DNA of 64,000 bases, taken from Alphaproteobacteria bacterium (GTDB lineage: Bacteria > Pseudomonadota > Alphaproteobacteria > SMXS01). The DNA lies in contig JANQQJ010000033.1 in the NCBI GenBank assembly GCA_028284945.1, forward strand, positions 180,990 to 244,989, given 5' to 3'. A program made the position numbers and the translations under genes. This document shows, piece by piece, positions 26,746-36,076 of the stretch (position 1 is its first letter; every line of letters begins with the position of its first letter). The notes beneath the pieces were generated by a model. It saw nothing but the letters and a program-made list of their open reading frames with translations. It did no database searches and was not told where the DNA came from.

Positions 26746-27873
26746 TTGTTCGTGCGAAAGAAACGCCTTTGGTTTGACGTCCACTCCTGGGTCGGATTGA
26801 AACTATCGATTCTGATGAGTTTCATTCTGATTACCGGCACGCTCGCCGTGTTCAGCAACGAACTGGACTGGGCTTTCAACAGTGAAATGCGGGTTGCGTC
26901 CCAGGCAAAGGGCACGCCAATTGCCTGGGGAGCCATGTATGACAGCGCGGTTGAGGCGTTTCCTGACGGCAGGCTGACCGCAATCATGCTTGGCCCCGAC
27001 CCCTGGTTCGCGGCCCAGGGTGTTGCGCAAGGCCCGGACGGGCAACTGCACCGGCTGTGGTTCAACCCTTATACGGGCGCGTATCAAGGCGCGACCGGCT
27101 GGCTCAGCATCCAGCGATTTTTGCGTAGCACTCACCGGCATTTGATGATGCCCAATGCCATTGGCATTCCCATCGTCTGTGCGTTTTCGTTCCTGCTTAT
27201 TGCGTCCATGGTCACAGGCCTCGTCGTTTACAAGAAGTTCTGGCGCGGCTTTTTCCGAAAACCGCGCTTCGACCAGCCGGTGCGGACCTGGACCGGCGAC
27301 CTGCACCGGCTGGGGGCTCTTTGGTCGGCCTGGTTCCTGGTACTGATTGCGCTGTCCGGCATTTGGTATCTGGCTGAGAAAAGCCTGGGTGGTGCGGCAC
27401 CGCGGGTCGAGGAACCGCCGACGACGATAGAGCGGGAAGGGGTGCTGCCCGCCGGCTTTACCGGCGCCGATCTGCAAAAAGCTGCAAACATGGCTATGGA
27501 AGCCTATCCATCCCTGGACCTCAAGGTCGTTTTGCTGCCCCGTAGGCCAACTGCCAACTTGACCTTTGGTGGGCAGGCTGACGCCATCCTGGTCCGGCCG
27601 ACCGCCAACACTGTCTGGGTGGATCCGGCCACTCTTAACGTCACCGGCATTCAGCGCGGTGAGACCCTGACAGCTCATCAGCGGCTTTCAGAACTGGCGG
27701 ATCCGCTTCACTTCGGTACGTGGGGCGGCATTGTCACTAAAATCATCTGGTTCCTTTTTGGTGTTTTGCTGTCCGGGCTCTCGGTGACGGGGATCATTAT
27801 CTATGGCAAACGCATCGCCCGCGGCGGGCCCGGTGCAGCATCGGCCAATGATGCAGCGCCCCTGACCGCATGA
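26746..27873 (+). CDS. PepSY-associated membrane protein, probable ferric-siderophore reductase or uptake partner
   Basis: A 375-residue inner-membrane protein of the PepSY_TM (PiuB/FoxB-like) family. The opening KRLWFDVHSWVGLKLSILMSFILITGTL is the first helix, with an HxWVGL motif. Further helices lie near residues 142-165 (IPIVCAFSFLLIASMVTGLVVY), 190-210 and 325-350. The paired histidines in LHRLGALWS and STHRHLMM are typical. The family is often next to TonB receptors, and some members reduce ferric siderophores in the periplasm. The start is a TTG at 26746 or a GTG at 26752. The following gene overlaps by 4 bp. Confidence 0.88.
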   Translation: MFVRKKRLWFDVHSWVGLKLSILMSFILITGTLAVFSNELDWAFNSEMRVASQAKGTPIAWGAMYDSAVEAFPDGRLTAIMLGPDPWFAAQGVAQGPDGQLHRLWFNPYTGAYQGATGWLSIQRFLRSTHRHLMMPNAIGIPIVCAFSFLLIASMVTGLVVYKKFWRGFFRKPRFDQPVRTWTGDLHRLGALWSAWFLVLIALSGIWYLAEKSLGGAAPRVEEPPTTIEREGVLPAGFTGADLQKAANMAMEAYPSLDLKVVLLPRRPTANLTFGGQADAILVRPTANTVWVDPATLNVTGIQRGETLTAHQRLSELADPLHFGTWGGIVTKIIWFLFGVLLSGLSVTGIIIYGKRIARGGPGAASANDAAPLTA

Positions 27874-28301
27874 CCAAAGGAACGTTCGCGACGGCATGGA
27901 AGGGTATGGGTCTGTGGAAGTGGCCAGCCATCACTATGTTAGTCATCTGGGCAGGGTTGGTTCCTTTTCTAGGACCTGTTCCGCCCACCTGGCAGAACCA
28001 CGGAACGCAAACTGATGACAACATCACGCTGACGCTGGAAACACGCGGCCGCATGCGCGCCGGCCATTCAATCGATCTGCGGCTGACGGCCAACGCAAAT
28101 GCGGACCGGGAAATTTTCGTAGGCTTTGAAGGTGAACCCAACGAGGTCTCAGCACTAACCCTGAACGGTCAAGAACTGCAAACCCGAGTTGATTTATCCG
28201 TGCCGGACAACGGGCCGCTGACGATCACCGTGCGGATGGTAACGGACGAGGGCCGCGAGAGAGTCTTTCGCTGGCACCTAGGTATACCCCAACCTTTGTA
28301 A
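27870..28301 (+). CDS. membrane-anchored small protein of the siderophore operon, unknown family
   Basis: A 143-residue protein translationally coupled to the PepSY gene by an ATGA overlap. One membrane helix near residues 18-36 (WPAITMLVIWAGLVPFLGP) is followed by a periplasmic domain of about 100 residues rich in alternating hydrophobics, such as ITLTLETRGRMRAG, SIDLRLTAN and LTITVRMVTDEG, suggesting a beta sandwich. No cysteines or metal motifs are evident. Context implies a role in iron-siderophore uptake or reduction, but no homologue is recognised. Confidence 0.6.
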   Translation: MTKGTFATAWKGMGLWKWPAITMLVIWAGLVPFLGPVPPTWQNHGTQTDDNITLTLETRGRMRAGHSIDLRLTANANADREIFVGFEGEPNEVSALTLNGQELQTRVDLSVPDNGPLTITVRMVTDEGRERVFRWHLGIPQPL

Positions 28302-28385
28302 CTTCATAAATCGCATAATTTATATTATGTAAAATTATTAACAGATAAATTGAATCAATGAGTTAAAATTACCCGAACTTCGGCC
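28302..28385. other. AT-rich convergent intergenic region
   Basis: An 84-bp, strikingly AT-rich gap between convergent genes. It holds the dyad CATAAT-TTAT-ATTATG at 28314-28329, followed by a TAAAATTATT run. It may serve as a weak bidirectional terminator. Confidence 0.4.
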
Positions 28386-28934
28386 CTAAGCGAACCAGTA
28401 GAGGTAAATGGTAAGGCCGTAGAGCCCGATGATCGGATAGAATGTCATGGCAAAACCTGCCGCCCGATAAGTCGGTTTGATCAGATAGCCGATCACAAAA
28501 AGCGCCCGCCCTATCACGAACAGCACCGCGACAATCGGAATCAGCTTCAGCCAATACTGATAAGTGATCGCGCTATAGGCGGTGATTCCGATCACAAACA
28601 GCACGCTTTGTTCCAACGTGTTGCGGATGTAGCGCTGCCAGATCGCGAACGTTTTGTCTTCAAAGCCGCTGAGCGGATCGATGCCCCGGGTGAAAAATCG
28701 CAGATTGGCGATCATCATGATCCCGATAAGTAGGCAAACGCCTGGTACCAGAGCCCATTTGGCGGCATAGGCCAACCGCTCGTCCAGGCCAATCTGTCTG
28801 GGTGTGATGCCGATCCGATGCCACAACAGCCACGCTATCAGTAAGGATAAAACGGCGCCCAATATCATCCCGGCGGCGACCACTAATTGATCGCGGCGCG
28901 CTGGCTTGCTGTCGGCGTTTGGTGAGTCCCCCAA
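28386..28934 (-). CDS. MAPEG-family membrane protein
   Basis: A 182-residue protein with four predicted helices: near residues 18-38, 60-82, 114-135 and 158-178. The MAPEG signature is seen in IRNTLEQSVLFVIGITAYSA followed by GRALFVIGYLIKPTYRAAGF. In eukaryotes the family covers glutathione-dependent membrane enzymes such as microsomal GSTs, while bacterial members are mostly uncharacterised. It lies 18 bp downstream of the MBL-hydrolase gene on the same strand. Confidence 0.82.
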   Translation of the reverse strand: MGDSPNADSKPARRDQLVVAAGMILGAVLSLLIAWLLWHRIGITPRQIGLDERLAYAAKWALVPGVCLLIGIMMIANLRFFTRGIDPLSGFEDKTFAIWQRYIRNTLEQSVLFVIGITAYSAITYQYWLKLIPIVAVLFVIGRALFVIGYLIKPTYRAAGFAMTFYPIIGLYGLTIYLYWFA

Positions 28935-28952
28935 AGGGTTTAACCGCCCCTT

Positions 28953-29705
28953 CTAAACCTCAATCACAAGCCCATCATAGGCGGGCTCGACCCCATCCGG
29001 AAGCGCGGCCTTCAAGGTCTCATAGTCCATATCCCACGTCATATGGGTCAAATAGGCACGTTTCGGTTTCACCCGTTCAATCCAGGACAATGTGAGGTCC
29101 AGATGTGCATGGGTCGGGTGCGGATCGTAGCGCAGGGCGTCGACAATCCACACATCGATGCCTTCCAGTGCCTCGAACGCAGCCTCATCCAGCACATTAA
29201 GATCAGTAGAATAAGCGATTCTATCGAAGCGGAAACCCAGCGATGTAATCGATCCGTGGCCTTGTTCAAACGGCGTTACCTCGATCTCGCCAACCCTTAG
29301 CGGCCCGTCAATCAGGTTTCCCTTGCAGATCGCCGGATAGCCTTCCTGTGAGACGAAAATATAGTCAAAGCGCCGGTTGAGGGTCGCCAGCGTCGACGCG
29401 TCTGCATAGACATCGATACGCTTTTTCGCCCGGTACGACAGAATCCGCAGGTCGTCGATCCCATGGGTATGGTCCGCGTGGTCGTGGGTGTAAAGCACCG
29501 CGTCGAGCCGGTCGATCTGCGCATCCAGGCACTGTTCACGCAGATCGGGCGACGTATCGACCAGTAGCCGTGTGTCCCCCTGCTCCACAGCGATCGAGAC
29601 GCGGCGGCGGCGGTTTTTCGGGTTCTCCGGGTCGCAGTCGCCCCAATAATTGCCGACGACGGGTACGCCGCCGGACGTGCCGCAGCCCAGAACTGTCACC
29701 CTCAT
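28953..29705 (-). CDS. MBL-fold metallo-hydrolase (PhnP-like)
   Basis: A 250-residue metallo-beta-lactamase-fold hydrolase. It has VTVLGCGTSGGVPVVG, the metal motif YTHDHADHTHGIDDLR (HxHxDH), a later HGSITSLGFRF loop and the C-terminal YLTHMTWDMDY. The GTSGGVP start and length match the PhnP/phosphodiesterase-like subgroup (cyclic or phosphoribosyl phosphodiesterases), although no phn operon is present. Its start overlaps the tatD stop by 4 bp. Confidence 0.88.
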   Translation of the reverse strand: MRVTVLGCGTSGGVPVVGNYWGDCDPENPKNRRRRVSIAVEQGDTRLLVDTSPDLREQCLDAQIDRLDAVLYTHDHADHTHGIDDLRILSYRAKKRIDVYADASTLATLNRRFDYIFVSQEGYPAICKGNLIDGPLRVGEIEVTPFEQGHGSITSLGFRFDRIAYSTDLNVLDEAAFEALEGIDVWIVDALRYDPHPTHAHLDLTLSWIERVKPKRAYLTHMTWDMDYETLKAALPDGVEPAYDGLVIEV

Positions 29706-30487
29706 GACGCGGGCCGGGCGGCCTTGGTAAACAGCCGGAAGAAATTGTCTGTTGTCGTTTGGGCCAGCGCCGTGTCGCTGACCTCTTTCAGTTCGGCTAC
29801 CGTGGCCGCCGTATGGACGACATAGGACGGTTCGTTGGTCTTGCCGCGAAACGGCACCGGCGCCAGATAGGGCGCGTCGGTTTCAACCAGCAGCCGCTCC
29901 AACGGCACGGATTTGACCGTTTCGCGCAGGTCCTCGGCGCGCTTGAAGGTGGCGATGCCGGAGATGGAGATGTAGAGACCCAAATCGACAGCCCGTTCAG
30001 CAAGTTGCTGTGTCGCACTGAAGCAATGGATCAGGCCGGGATAGGCCCCCCGCTCCATTTCTTCTGAAAGTATCCTGACCGTATCGTCATCTGCATCGCG
30101 CGTATGAACGATGAGCGGTAGGTCGGTGATCCGCGCCGCCTTGATATGCTCGCGGAATACCTGTTGCTGAACCTCACGCGGGCTGTGTTCATAGAAATAG
30201 TCCAGTCCGGTCTCGCCAATTCCGACGACGCGCGGATGTTGTGACAGCTCGATCAATTGATCGGCCACTGTTTCGGGCTCTTTTTCAGCTTCGTGCGGGT
30301 GAACACCAACCGTGCAGTAAATGTTCTCATATTGTTCTGCAATGGCGCGAACCCGGGGGAATCCCTCCAGCGAGGTCGAAATGGTCAGCATCATACCCAC
30401 CCCTGCCTCGCCTGCACGGGCCACCACGCTGTCGATATCCTCGATCAGCCCGGGGTAATCTAGATGACAGTGGGAATCGATCAGCAC
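29702..30487 (-). CDS. tatD: TatD-family metal-dependent DNase
   Basis: A 261-residue TIM-barrel nuclease of the TatD/YcfH family. It has the metal-binding IDSHCHLDYPGL start, VGIGETGLDYFYEHSP, LPLIVHTRDADDD, GLIHCFSA and VETDAPYLAPVPFRGKTNEP. TatD enzymes act as 3'-5' exonucleases on DNA and RNA. The metG-holB-tmk neighbourhood, with tatD after metG, is a common bacterial arrangement (ycfH lies near holB in E. coli). Confidence 0.93.
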   Translation of the reverse strand: MLIDSHCHLDYPGLIEDIDSVVARAGEAGVGMMLTISTSLEGFPRVRAIAEQYENIYCTVGVHPHEAEKEPETVADQLIELSQHPRVVGIGETGLDYFYEHSPREVQQQVFREHIKAARITDLPLIVHTRDADDDTVRILSEEMERGAYPGLIHCFSATQQLAERAVDLGLYISISGIATFKRAEDLRETVKSVPLERLLVETDAPYLAPVPFRGKTNEPSYVVHTAATVAELKEVSDTALAQTTTDNFFRLFTKAARPAS

Positions 30488-30534
30488 GGCTGTCTATCTC
30501 GATTAAACGGAGTCGGAGACCACACGCACTCTTC

Positions 30535-30600
30535 ATTCCGGCGAAGGCCGGAATCCAGAGCGGCGGTTGGCCTGGACCCCGGCCTTCGCCGGGGTGACGG
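30535..30600. repeat. extragenic palindromic repeat (paired GC hairpins)
   Basis: Two GC-rich hairpins, ATTCCGGC-GAAG-GCCGGAAT at 30535-30554 and CCCCGGC-CTTC-GCCGGGG at 30577-30594, are separated by a GC-rich spacer. The two halves are also inverted relative to each other (…AATCCAG / CTGGACC…). This resembles the dispersed extragenic palindromes seen in many alphaproteobacterial genomes. It lies between metG and tatD and may shape mRNA ends. Confidence 0.7.
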
Positions 30601-30639
30601 ATTTGAGCGGTGGCAGCAAAAACACGTCATCGAATACAC

Positions 30640-32181
30640 CTAAGCCACTTCTTCTTCGACGATCCGTGGGAACAGGCCGACCGGCTTGTCGATGGGTGTG
30701 CCAGACATCAGCCGGCCCGCATCGCCAATATGGGCAAAAAAGCGCCCGTCTTCAGGCACACCCAGCATATCGAGCAGCTTGCGCGCGGTACCGGGGATCA
30801 CCGGCTGACTCATAATGCCGATATTCCGAAGCGTCTCTGCAGCCACGTAGAGCACGGTTTTCATCCGCTCAGGGTCGGTCTTCTTCAACGACCAAGGTTC
30901 CTGATGCGCGATATAGCCATCGGCGTCGGCGATCAGCCGCCACACCGCTTCCAGCGCCGCATGGATCTGCTGGGCGTCCATGGCGTCACGCATGGTCGCT
31001 AGCGCGTCATCAGCCCCTTTAAGCAGCGCTTCATCGTCTGTGGTCAGCGCGCCCGGCTGCGGAATTTGTCCGTCGCAGTTCTTGAACACCATGGAAAGTG
31101 TGCGCTGCGCTAGGTTGCCATAGCCATTGGCCAGGTCACCGTTGATCCGGTGGACGATGCCTTCATGCGAATAGGTCCCATCATTGCCGAATGGTACTTC
31201 ACGAGCCAGGAAATAGCGGGTCTGGTCGAGGCCGAATTCCTCTACCAGCGCATCGGGCGTGATCACATTGCCCAGGGATTTGGACATTTTCACGCCTTCG
31301 AGATGAAGGAAACCGTGCGCAAACACCCGTTTGGGCAGCGGCAGTCCGGCCGACATCAGGAACGCCGGCCAATAGACTGTATGAAAACGGATAATGTCCT
31401 TACCGATGATATGCAGGTTGGCGGGCCAATACTGGGCAAATGCGCCCTGCTCGTCCGGAAAGCCGACACCGGTGATGTAATTGGTTAAGGCGTCCAGCCA
31501 GACATAGACGATGTGTTTGGGGTCATCGGGAACCGGAATGCCCCATTCAAAGCTGGTGCGCGAAATCGACAGGTCGCGCAGGCCGCCCTCTACGAAATTC
31601 GCGATCTCATTCTTGCGGGTTTCCGGCAGAATGTAGCCCTGCTCATAGAGCTCGAGCAATTTGTCCTGATAGGCCGATAAGCGGAAGAAATAGCTGGGTT
31701 CTTCCACCCATTCGACAGGTTTGCCTTCCGCAGTTTGCCAGTTGCCATCGGCATCTTTTTCCAACTCCGCCTCGGTAAAGAACGCTTCGTCGCGGACGGA
31801 GTACCAACCGGCATAGGTGTCCAGATAGATGTCGCCATTGGCTTCAAGCCGGCGCCACATTTCCTGGACCGCCATTTTGTGCCGCTCTTCGGTTGTGCGG
31901 ACAAAATCATCATTGGAAATATGAAGAAGCTCTGTCATCGCCTCGAATTTATTGGCGTTCTCGGTTGCAAATTCTTCTGCGGTTTTGTCCGCATCGCGAG
32001 CCGACTGCTCCACCTTTTCCCCGTGTTCGTCGGTGCCGGTCAGGAACATAACGTCAAAGCCATCCAACCGCTTGAAGCGCGCGATCACGTCGGTCGCGAT
32101 GGCCTCATAGGCGTGGCCGACATGCGGGGCGCCATTGACGTAGGAAATCGCCGTGGTGATGTAGAATGTACTGGCGGTCAT
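30640..32181 (-). CDS. metG: methionyl-tRNA synthetase
   Basis: A class I aminoacyl-tRNA synthetase charging tRNA-Met. It has 513 residues from the start at 32181, where [20 protein letters not shown] is followed by [10 protein letters not shown], with a HVGH variant of the HIGH motif. The KMSKS loop is [10 protein letters not shown]. The anticodon-binding helical domain fills the C-terminal third ([22 protein letters not shown]). There is no C-terminal EMAP-like domain, as in the shorter MetG type. The start overlaps holB by 4 bp. Confidence 0.96.
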   Translation of the reverse strand: MTASTFYITTAISYVNGAPHVGHAYEAIATDVIARFKRLDGFDVMFLTGTDEHGEKVEQSARDADKTAEEFATENANKFEAMTELLHISNDDFVRTTEERHKMAVQEMWRRLEANGDIYLDTYAGWYSVRDEAFFTEAELEKDADGNWQTAEGKPVEWVEEPSYFFRLSAYQDKLLELYEQGYILPETRKNEIANFVEGGLRDLSISRTSFEWGIPVPDDPKHIVYVWLDALTNYITGVGFPDEQGAFAQYWPANLHIIGKDIIRFHTVYWPAFLMSAGLPLPKRVFAHGFLHLEGVKMSKSLGNVITPDALVEEFGLDQTRYFLAREVPFGNDGTYSHEGIVHRINGDLANGYGNLAQRTLSMVFKNCDGQIPQPGALTTDDEALLKGADDALATMRDAMDAQQIHAALEAVWRLIADADGYIAHQEPWSLKKTDPERMKTVLYVAAETLRNIGIMSQPVIPGTARKLLDMLGVPEDGRFFAHIGDAGRLMSGTPIDKPVGLFPRIVEEEVA

Positions 32182-33272
32182 GCGGTCAGGGCCTGCAGCT
32201 TGGTAAAGGTGGTGATCGTCACCTGTTTCGGGTCGAGGTTCAGCCCCGCAGCCCTTGGAAACTGGCGGGCCGCGTTCTCCCATACCTCGACCCATTGATC
32301 AAGGCCAGCCAACGGCGCAAGACGGTTAAAGAGTGTCCCCTCCTCCGCGACGTGACCGGGTTCCCCCGTCGCCTTGAAGGCGATAAGCCGTTGCAGCAGG
32401 CCATCCACTAACTCGCCTAGTAGTCTGAAGGAATCCGCAGCCTTTTTGCCGGTGACACTGTCACCCAGCCGGTGCAGCGCGGCCGGATCAAGGCGCGGCA
32501 GACTCTCCAACACCTCAAGGATTTGACGGTAAAGTGCTGCCCCACCGGCATCGGCCAGCGTTAGCGCGCGTCCGGGGCTTCCCGCCGCCAACGCCATAAT
32601 CAGATCCTTGTCGGCTGGCGGCAGCGCGAGATCCCACTTGCTCAGGACTTGTTCCATGTCATCTTCGGCCAGCGGCTTGAGCGAAATCTGCCGGCAACGC
32701 GACCGAATGGTCGGCAACAGACGGCCCGGCGCGTGGGCGACTAAGAGTAGAACCGACCGTTTGGGTGGTTCTTCGAGGATTTTGAGCAACGCATTGGCAG
32801 ACTGCCGGTTCATTTCGTCGGCGCTGTCGACAATGGCTACCCGCCAGCCGCCATCACCGGACGTCATGCCGAAGAAGCCATGTAGAGAACGGACGTCGTC
32901 GACAACGATTTCCGCTCGCAGACGCTTATTCTTCTCGTCCCAGGCCCGCTCAATCACGCGCAGGCCGGGATGCGCCTCCTGCAGGACGAGGCGATAAGCT
33001 TGAGATTCCGTCGATACGGCCAGATTGGCCGGTCCGTCACCAAATAGGCCAACGTCCGGCGCATTGCCCTTATCGAACAGAAATTTTGCAAACCGATAGG
33101 CCAAAGTCGCTTTGCCGATTCCCCGTGGCCCGGTAATCAGCCAGGCATGGGGCAGACGCTCACTGTTGAACGCGTCCAAGAGCGCGCGTTCAGCCTCGGC
33201 ATGACCCCATAGGTTTTCTGCAACGCGTGGCGCAAAGGGATCAATTCCATCGTCAAGCGCGGCCTGGGGCAT
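32178..33272 (-). CDS. holB: DNA polymerase III delta' subunit
   Basis: A clamp-loader subunit of 364 residues. The AAA+ part has [16 protein letters not shown], a P-loop-like [19 protein letters not shown] near residue 50, [29 protein letters not shown] and [19 protein letters not shown] (sensor 1 and the SRC motif). The start at 33272 is used because its ATG shares a base with the tmk TGA, the coupled layout seen in many genomes. The zinc-module cysteines of E. coli delta' are not evident. Confidence 0.93.
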   Translation of the reverse strand: MPQAALDDGIDPFAPRVAENLWGHAEAERALLDAFNSERLPHAWLITGPRGIGKATLAYRFAKFLFDKGNAPDVGLFGDGPANLAVSTESQAYRLVLQEAHPGLRVIERAWDEKNKRLRAEIVVDDVRSLHGFFGMTSGDGGWRVAIVDSADEMNRQSANALLKILEEPPKRSVLLLVAHAPGRLLPTIRSRCRQISLKPLAEDDMEQVLSKWDLALPPADKDLIMALAAGSPGRALTLADAGGAALYRQILEVLESLPRLDPAALHRLGDSVTGKKAADSFRLLGELVDGLLQRLIAFKATGEPGHVAEEGTLFNRLAPLAGLDQWVEVWENAARQFPRAAGLNLDPKQVTITTFTKLQALTA

Positions 33273-33883
33273 CAGGACAGCCCCAGCCGGTCTTGAACAA
33301 CAACCCATATAGCCTCATGGACAGTATCGACCGGGTGATTGGCGTCGATCAGCACACATCTATCGGGCTCTTGTTCAGCGATATCGCGGAACGCCTCGCG
33401 CAGTATCTCGTGAAATTCCGGTCCCATGCGTTCATACCGCGTCTCGTCGATGTCCCGGCGGATGGCGCGTTCCAGGCCCGTCTCAATGGGTAGGTCCAAA
33501 ATCAGCGTGAGATCAGGCTTCAGGTCACCGACCACCAAGGCATAGATGTCTTCGACCGTCTTTCTCCCCAGCCCTTGCGCATAACCCTGATAGGCCATGG
33601 TTGAATCGGCAAACCGGTCGCACAGCACAGTCTGACCAGCCGCCAGGGCCGGCCGCACTGTTGCCGCGAGGTGATCTGCACGGGCGGCAAAGTGCAACAG
33701 GGCCTCGGCCATCGGGTCCCAGTCCTGATCGCCTTCAACCAGCAGCTTTCTGATCGGGCCGCCGGGCTCACGGGTTTCGACCACGTCGAGACCATGCGTT
33801 CTCAAGCGTGCAGATAACAGGCCAAGCTGGGTGGACTTTCCGGTACCCTCGCCCCCTTCGAATGTGATGAATTGCCCCCCCAT
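33272..33883 (-). CDS. tmk: thymidylate kinase
   Basis: A 203-residue P-loop kinase that converts dTMP to dTDP. It begins with GGQFITFEGGEGTGKSTQ (Walker A), followed by VVETREPGG, the DR-motif VLCDRFADSTMAYQGYAQG and the lid-like ETGLERAIRRDIDETRYE region. The gene follows dacC by 9 bp and is coupled to holB. Confidence 0.96.
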   Translation of the reverse strand: MGGQFITFEGGEGTGKSTQLGLLSARLRTHGLDVVETREPGGPIRKLLVEGDQDWDPMAEALLHFAARADHLAATVRPALAAGQTVLCDRFADSTMAYQGYAQGLGRKTVEDIYALVVGDLKPDLTLILDLPIETGLERAIRRDIDETRYERMGPEFHEILREAFRDIAEQEPDRCVLIDANHPVDTVHEAIWVVVQDRLGLS

Positions 33884-33892
33884 TGGCGCATT

Positions 33893-35071
33893 CTACTCGC
33901 TACCGGAGCTGCCATAGAGCAGATATTCGATTGCTGAATTAATCTTGCCGAACGTGCCCACTTTTTCGACGGCGGCCCCGGCGACGACCGGCACAGTAAC
34001 GGTCTGCATTTCCGGCGCGGTAAAGGTGATTGAGCCAAGTTGCGTGCCCTTGTCGATCGACGCGGGAACCGGCGCGATATAGCTTAATTTGGCCTCGAGC
34101 CCCTGGCGCGCCTTTCGGCTCAAGGTGACCGTCACATCGTCGGCGACCACGAGCGGCACGCGCGCATCCAGGCCCAGCCAGACCGGCGCCTGCTCCACGA
34201 CCTGGCCCGCCTTGACCAATTCATAGGTCTTGAAGTTGCGGAAGCCCCAAGCCAGGAACCTCTCGGCTTCGCGCGCCCGCATTCGTGTGCTGGGGAGGCC
34301 ATTGACCACCAGGATCAACCGCGTCGCCTCACGCTTCGCGGACGCGGTCAGACCGTACCCGCCCTCGGTTGTGTAGCCGGTCTTCAGGCCATCGGCACCG
34401 CGTACGACACCCAGGATCGGGTTGCGGTTGCCCTGGCGGATCGGCTCACCGGTGGTGAGGTCTTTGCCGTAAGCAAAGCTCTCTTCGGAATAATAGCCAT
34501 AGAAACGCGGATGTTCTTCAATGATCCTGCCAGCCAGGCGGGACAGATCCCGCGCGGTTGAATAATGACCGTCCTCGTGCAGGCCGTGGGAATTGAGAAA
34601 GTTGCTGTCAGTCAGCCCGATTTCCGCTCCGGTTTCGGTCATCTGCTCGGCGAAATATTCCTCTGTGCCTGCCAGCCCCTCTGCAAGGGCGACACAAGCG
34701 TCATTGCCGGACTGAATGATCATGCCGCGCAGCAGGTCTTCTATGGAAACCCGTTCGCCGACTTCCAGAAACATCTGCGAGCCGCCCATCTTCCAGGACC
34801 GCTCGCTGACCGGCAGCTCGTCGTCGAGCTTGAGCGTGCCATCGTTGAGCGCGTCAAAGACAACATAGGCGGTCATCAATTTCGTCATCGATGAGGGCGA
34901 CATCCGCTGATCGGCGTTCTTTTCATAGAGCACCGTTCCCGTCGTATGGTCGATCAAGATCGCCTGCTTGGCTTGCACCTCGAAAGGCGGTTCTGCAAGT
35001 TGCGCTTCCACGCCGGTCAGTCCGGTCAGAAAGACGAGTGTGGCCAGCCCGAGAGAGCGGAAAAAAATCAT
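33893..35071 (-). CDS. dacC: D-alanyl-D-alanine carboxypeptidase (PBP5/6 family)
   Basis: A penicillin-binding peptidase S11 of 392 residues that trims the terminal D-Ala of peptidoglycan pentapeptides. The signal peptide ends near VEAQLA. The active-site motifs are SPSSMTKLM (SxxK), IIQSGNDACVA (SxN) and LKTGYTTEGGYGL (KTG). A PBP5-type C-terminal beta domain follows (about 285-375), and a final amphipathic helix likely touches the membrane. It precedes tmk and follows rlpA at a distance of 78 bp. Confidence 0.92.
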   Translation of the reverse strand: MIFFRSLGLATLVFLTGLTGVEAQLAEPPFEVQAKQAILIDHTTGTVLYEKNADQRMSPSSMTKLMTAYVVFDALNDGTLKLDDELPVSERSWKMGGSQMFLEVGERVSIEDLLRGMIIQSGNDACVALAEGLAGTEEYFAEQMTETGAEIGLTDSNFLNSHGLHEDGHYSTARDLSRLAGRIIEEHPRFYGYYSEESFAYGKDLTTGEPIRQGNRNPILGVVRGADGLKTGYTTEGGYGLTASAKREATRLILVVNGLPSTRMRAREAERFLAWGFRNFKTYELVKAGQVVEQAPVWLGLDARVPLVVADDVTVTLSRKARQGLEAKLSYIAPVPASIDKGTQLGSITFTAPEMQTVTVPVVAGAAVEKVGTFGKINSAIEYLLYGSSGSE

Positions 35072-35149
35072 TCGTTCAGGTCCTGCTGAGTCTTGGTGAG
35101 GCGAAGTCTATGGGGCGTCCATGGCAGGAGCAAGGCAGCGGTGCACCGA

Positions 35150-36076
35150 TCAATTCTGCCACTCATCGACAAGGATTCGCGCGTTAACCTGGCCCGCCGA
35201 TACCACGCGAGCCAAAACCTCGTCGGCATCTTCTACGGTCGCGATGGGCCCGATCCGGACCCGGTGAAACTCTTGCCCGTTGACCACGGTGCTGGACACC
35301 TTGGCTGGACCGATATGTTGGAGATTGTCCCGCAGCCGTGACGCGTTATAGGGATCGGAAAACGCGCCGGCTTGCACATAGATCTGGCTGGAGATGGGCG
35401 CGAGTTCCTGCGTCTCGACATAAAGCCCGCTGCTGCGCGGCGGCAAGGGCGCCGGTTCTTCTGTAATCGGTGCCTGGTAAACAGTCGGCCGCGGGGCGGG
35501 TGCTGCTTCCTCCAGCGGAGGCAAGGTTTCCAGTTGCACCTCCTGGACCGGCGGTTTGGGTACGGCCGGGGGCGGTATTTCGGCGCGTTCGATGTATTGA
35601 ACACGGACCTTGGCGGTCCCCTGTTCGACGAAGTCGAGCAACTGCGCGGCCCGATAGGACATATCGATCACCCGGCCACGGGCAAATGGTCCACGGTCAT
35701 TCATGCGCACCACCAGCGATTTGCCGTTCTCCAGATTGGTCACGCGCACCATGCTGGGCATCGGCAGGGTCCGGTGCGCGGCACTGATCTTGTACATGTC
35801 GAAGGTTTCGCCATTGGCCGTCTTGCGGCCATGGAAGTTCGGGCCATACCAGGATGCGATCCCCCGCTCGTCATGACGGCGATTTTCCTTCGGCACATAT
35901 CGGACGCCTTGAATGTAATACGGGTTGCCAACCTTATAGATGCCCCCCGCCCCATCCGGCAGTACGGCCATATCCGACCCGGGGGGATAAGGGCTGGGCG
36001 GCAGTTTGGCTTCTTCGCGGGTCGCGCAGGAGGCCAGAATCAGGCCTGACAGGACCGTGGCGGCGACGCGCCTCAC
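35150..36076 (-). CDS. rlpA: septal-ring lytic transglycosylase RlpA-family lipoprotein
   Basis: A 308-residue lipoprotein. The lipobox is LILASC with Cys at residue 17. A double-psi beta-barrel follows: RGIASWYGPNFHGRKTANGE, YKISAAHRTLPMPS and VRMNDRGPFARGRVIDMSYRAA. A proline-rich linker leads to a C-terminal SPOR domain (about 230-305) that binds denuded septal glycan. RlpA proteins cleave or bind peptidoglycan at division. The start overlaps mltB by 4 bp and the gene continues the envelope operon. Confidence 0.92.
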   Translation of the reverse strand: MRRVAATVLSGLILASCATREEAKLPPSPYPPGSDMAVLPDGAGGIYKVGNPYYIQGVRYVPKENRRHDERGIASWYGPNFHGRKTANGETFDMYKISAAHRTLPMPSMVRVTNLENGKSLVVRMNDRGPFARGRVIDMSYRAAQLLDFVEQGTAKVRVQYIERAEIPPPAVPKPPVQEVQLETLPPLEEAAPAPRPTVYQAPITEEPAPLPPRSSGLYVETQELAPISSQIYVQAGAFSDPYNASRLRDNLQHIGPAKVSSTVVNGQEFHRVRIGPIATVEDADEVLARVVSAGQVNARILVDEWQN

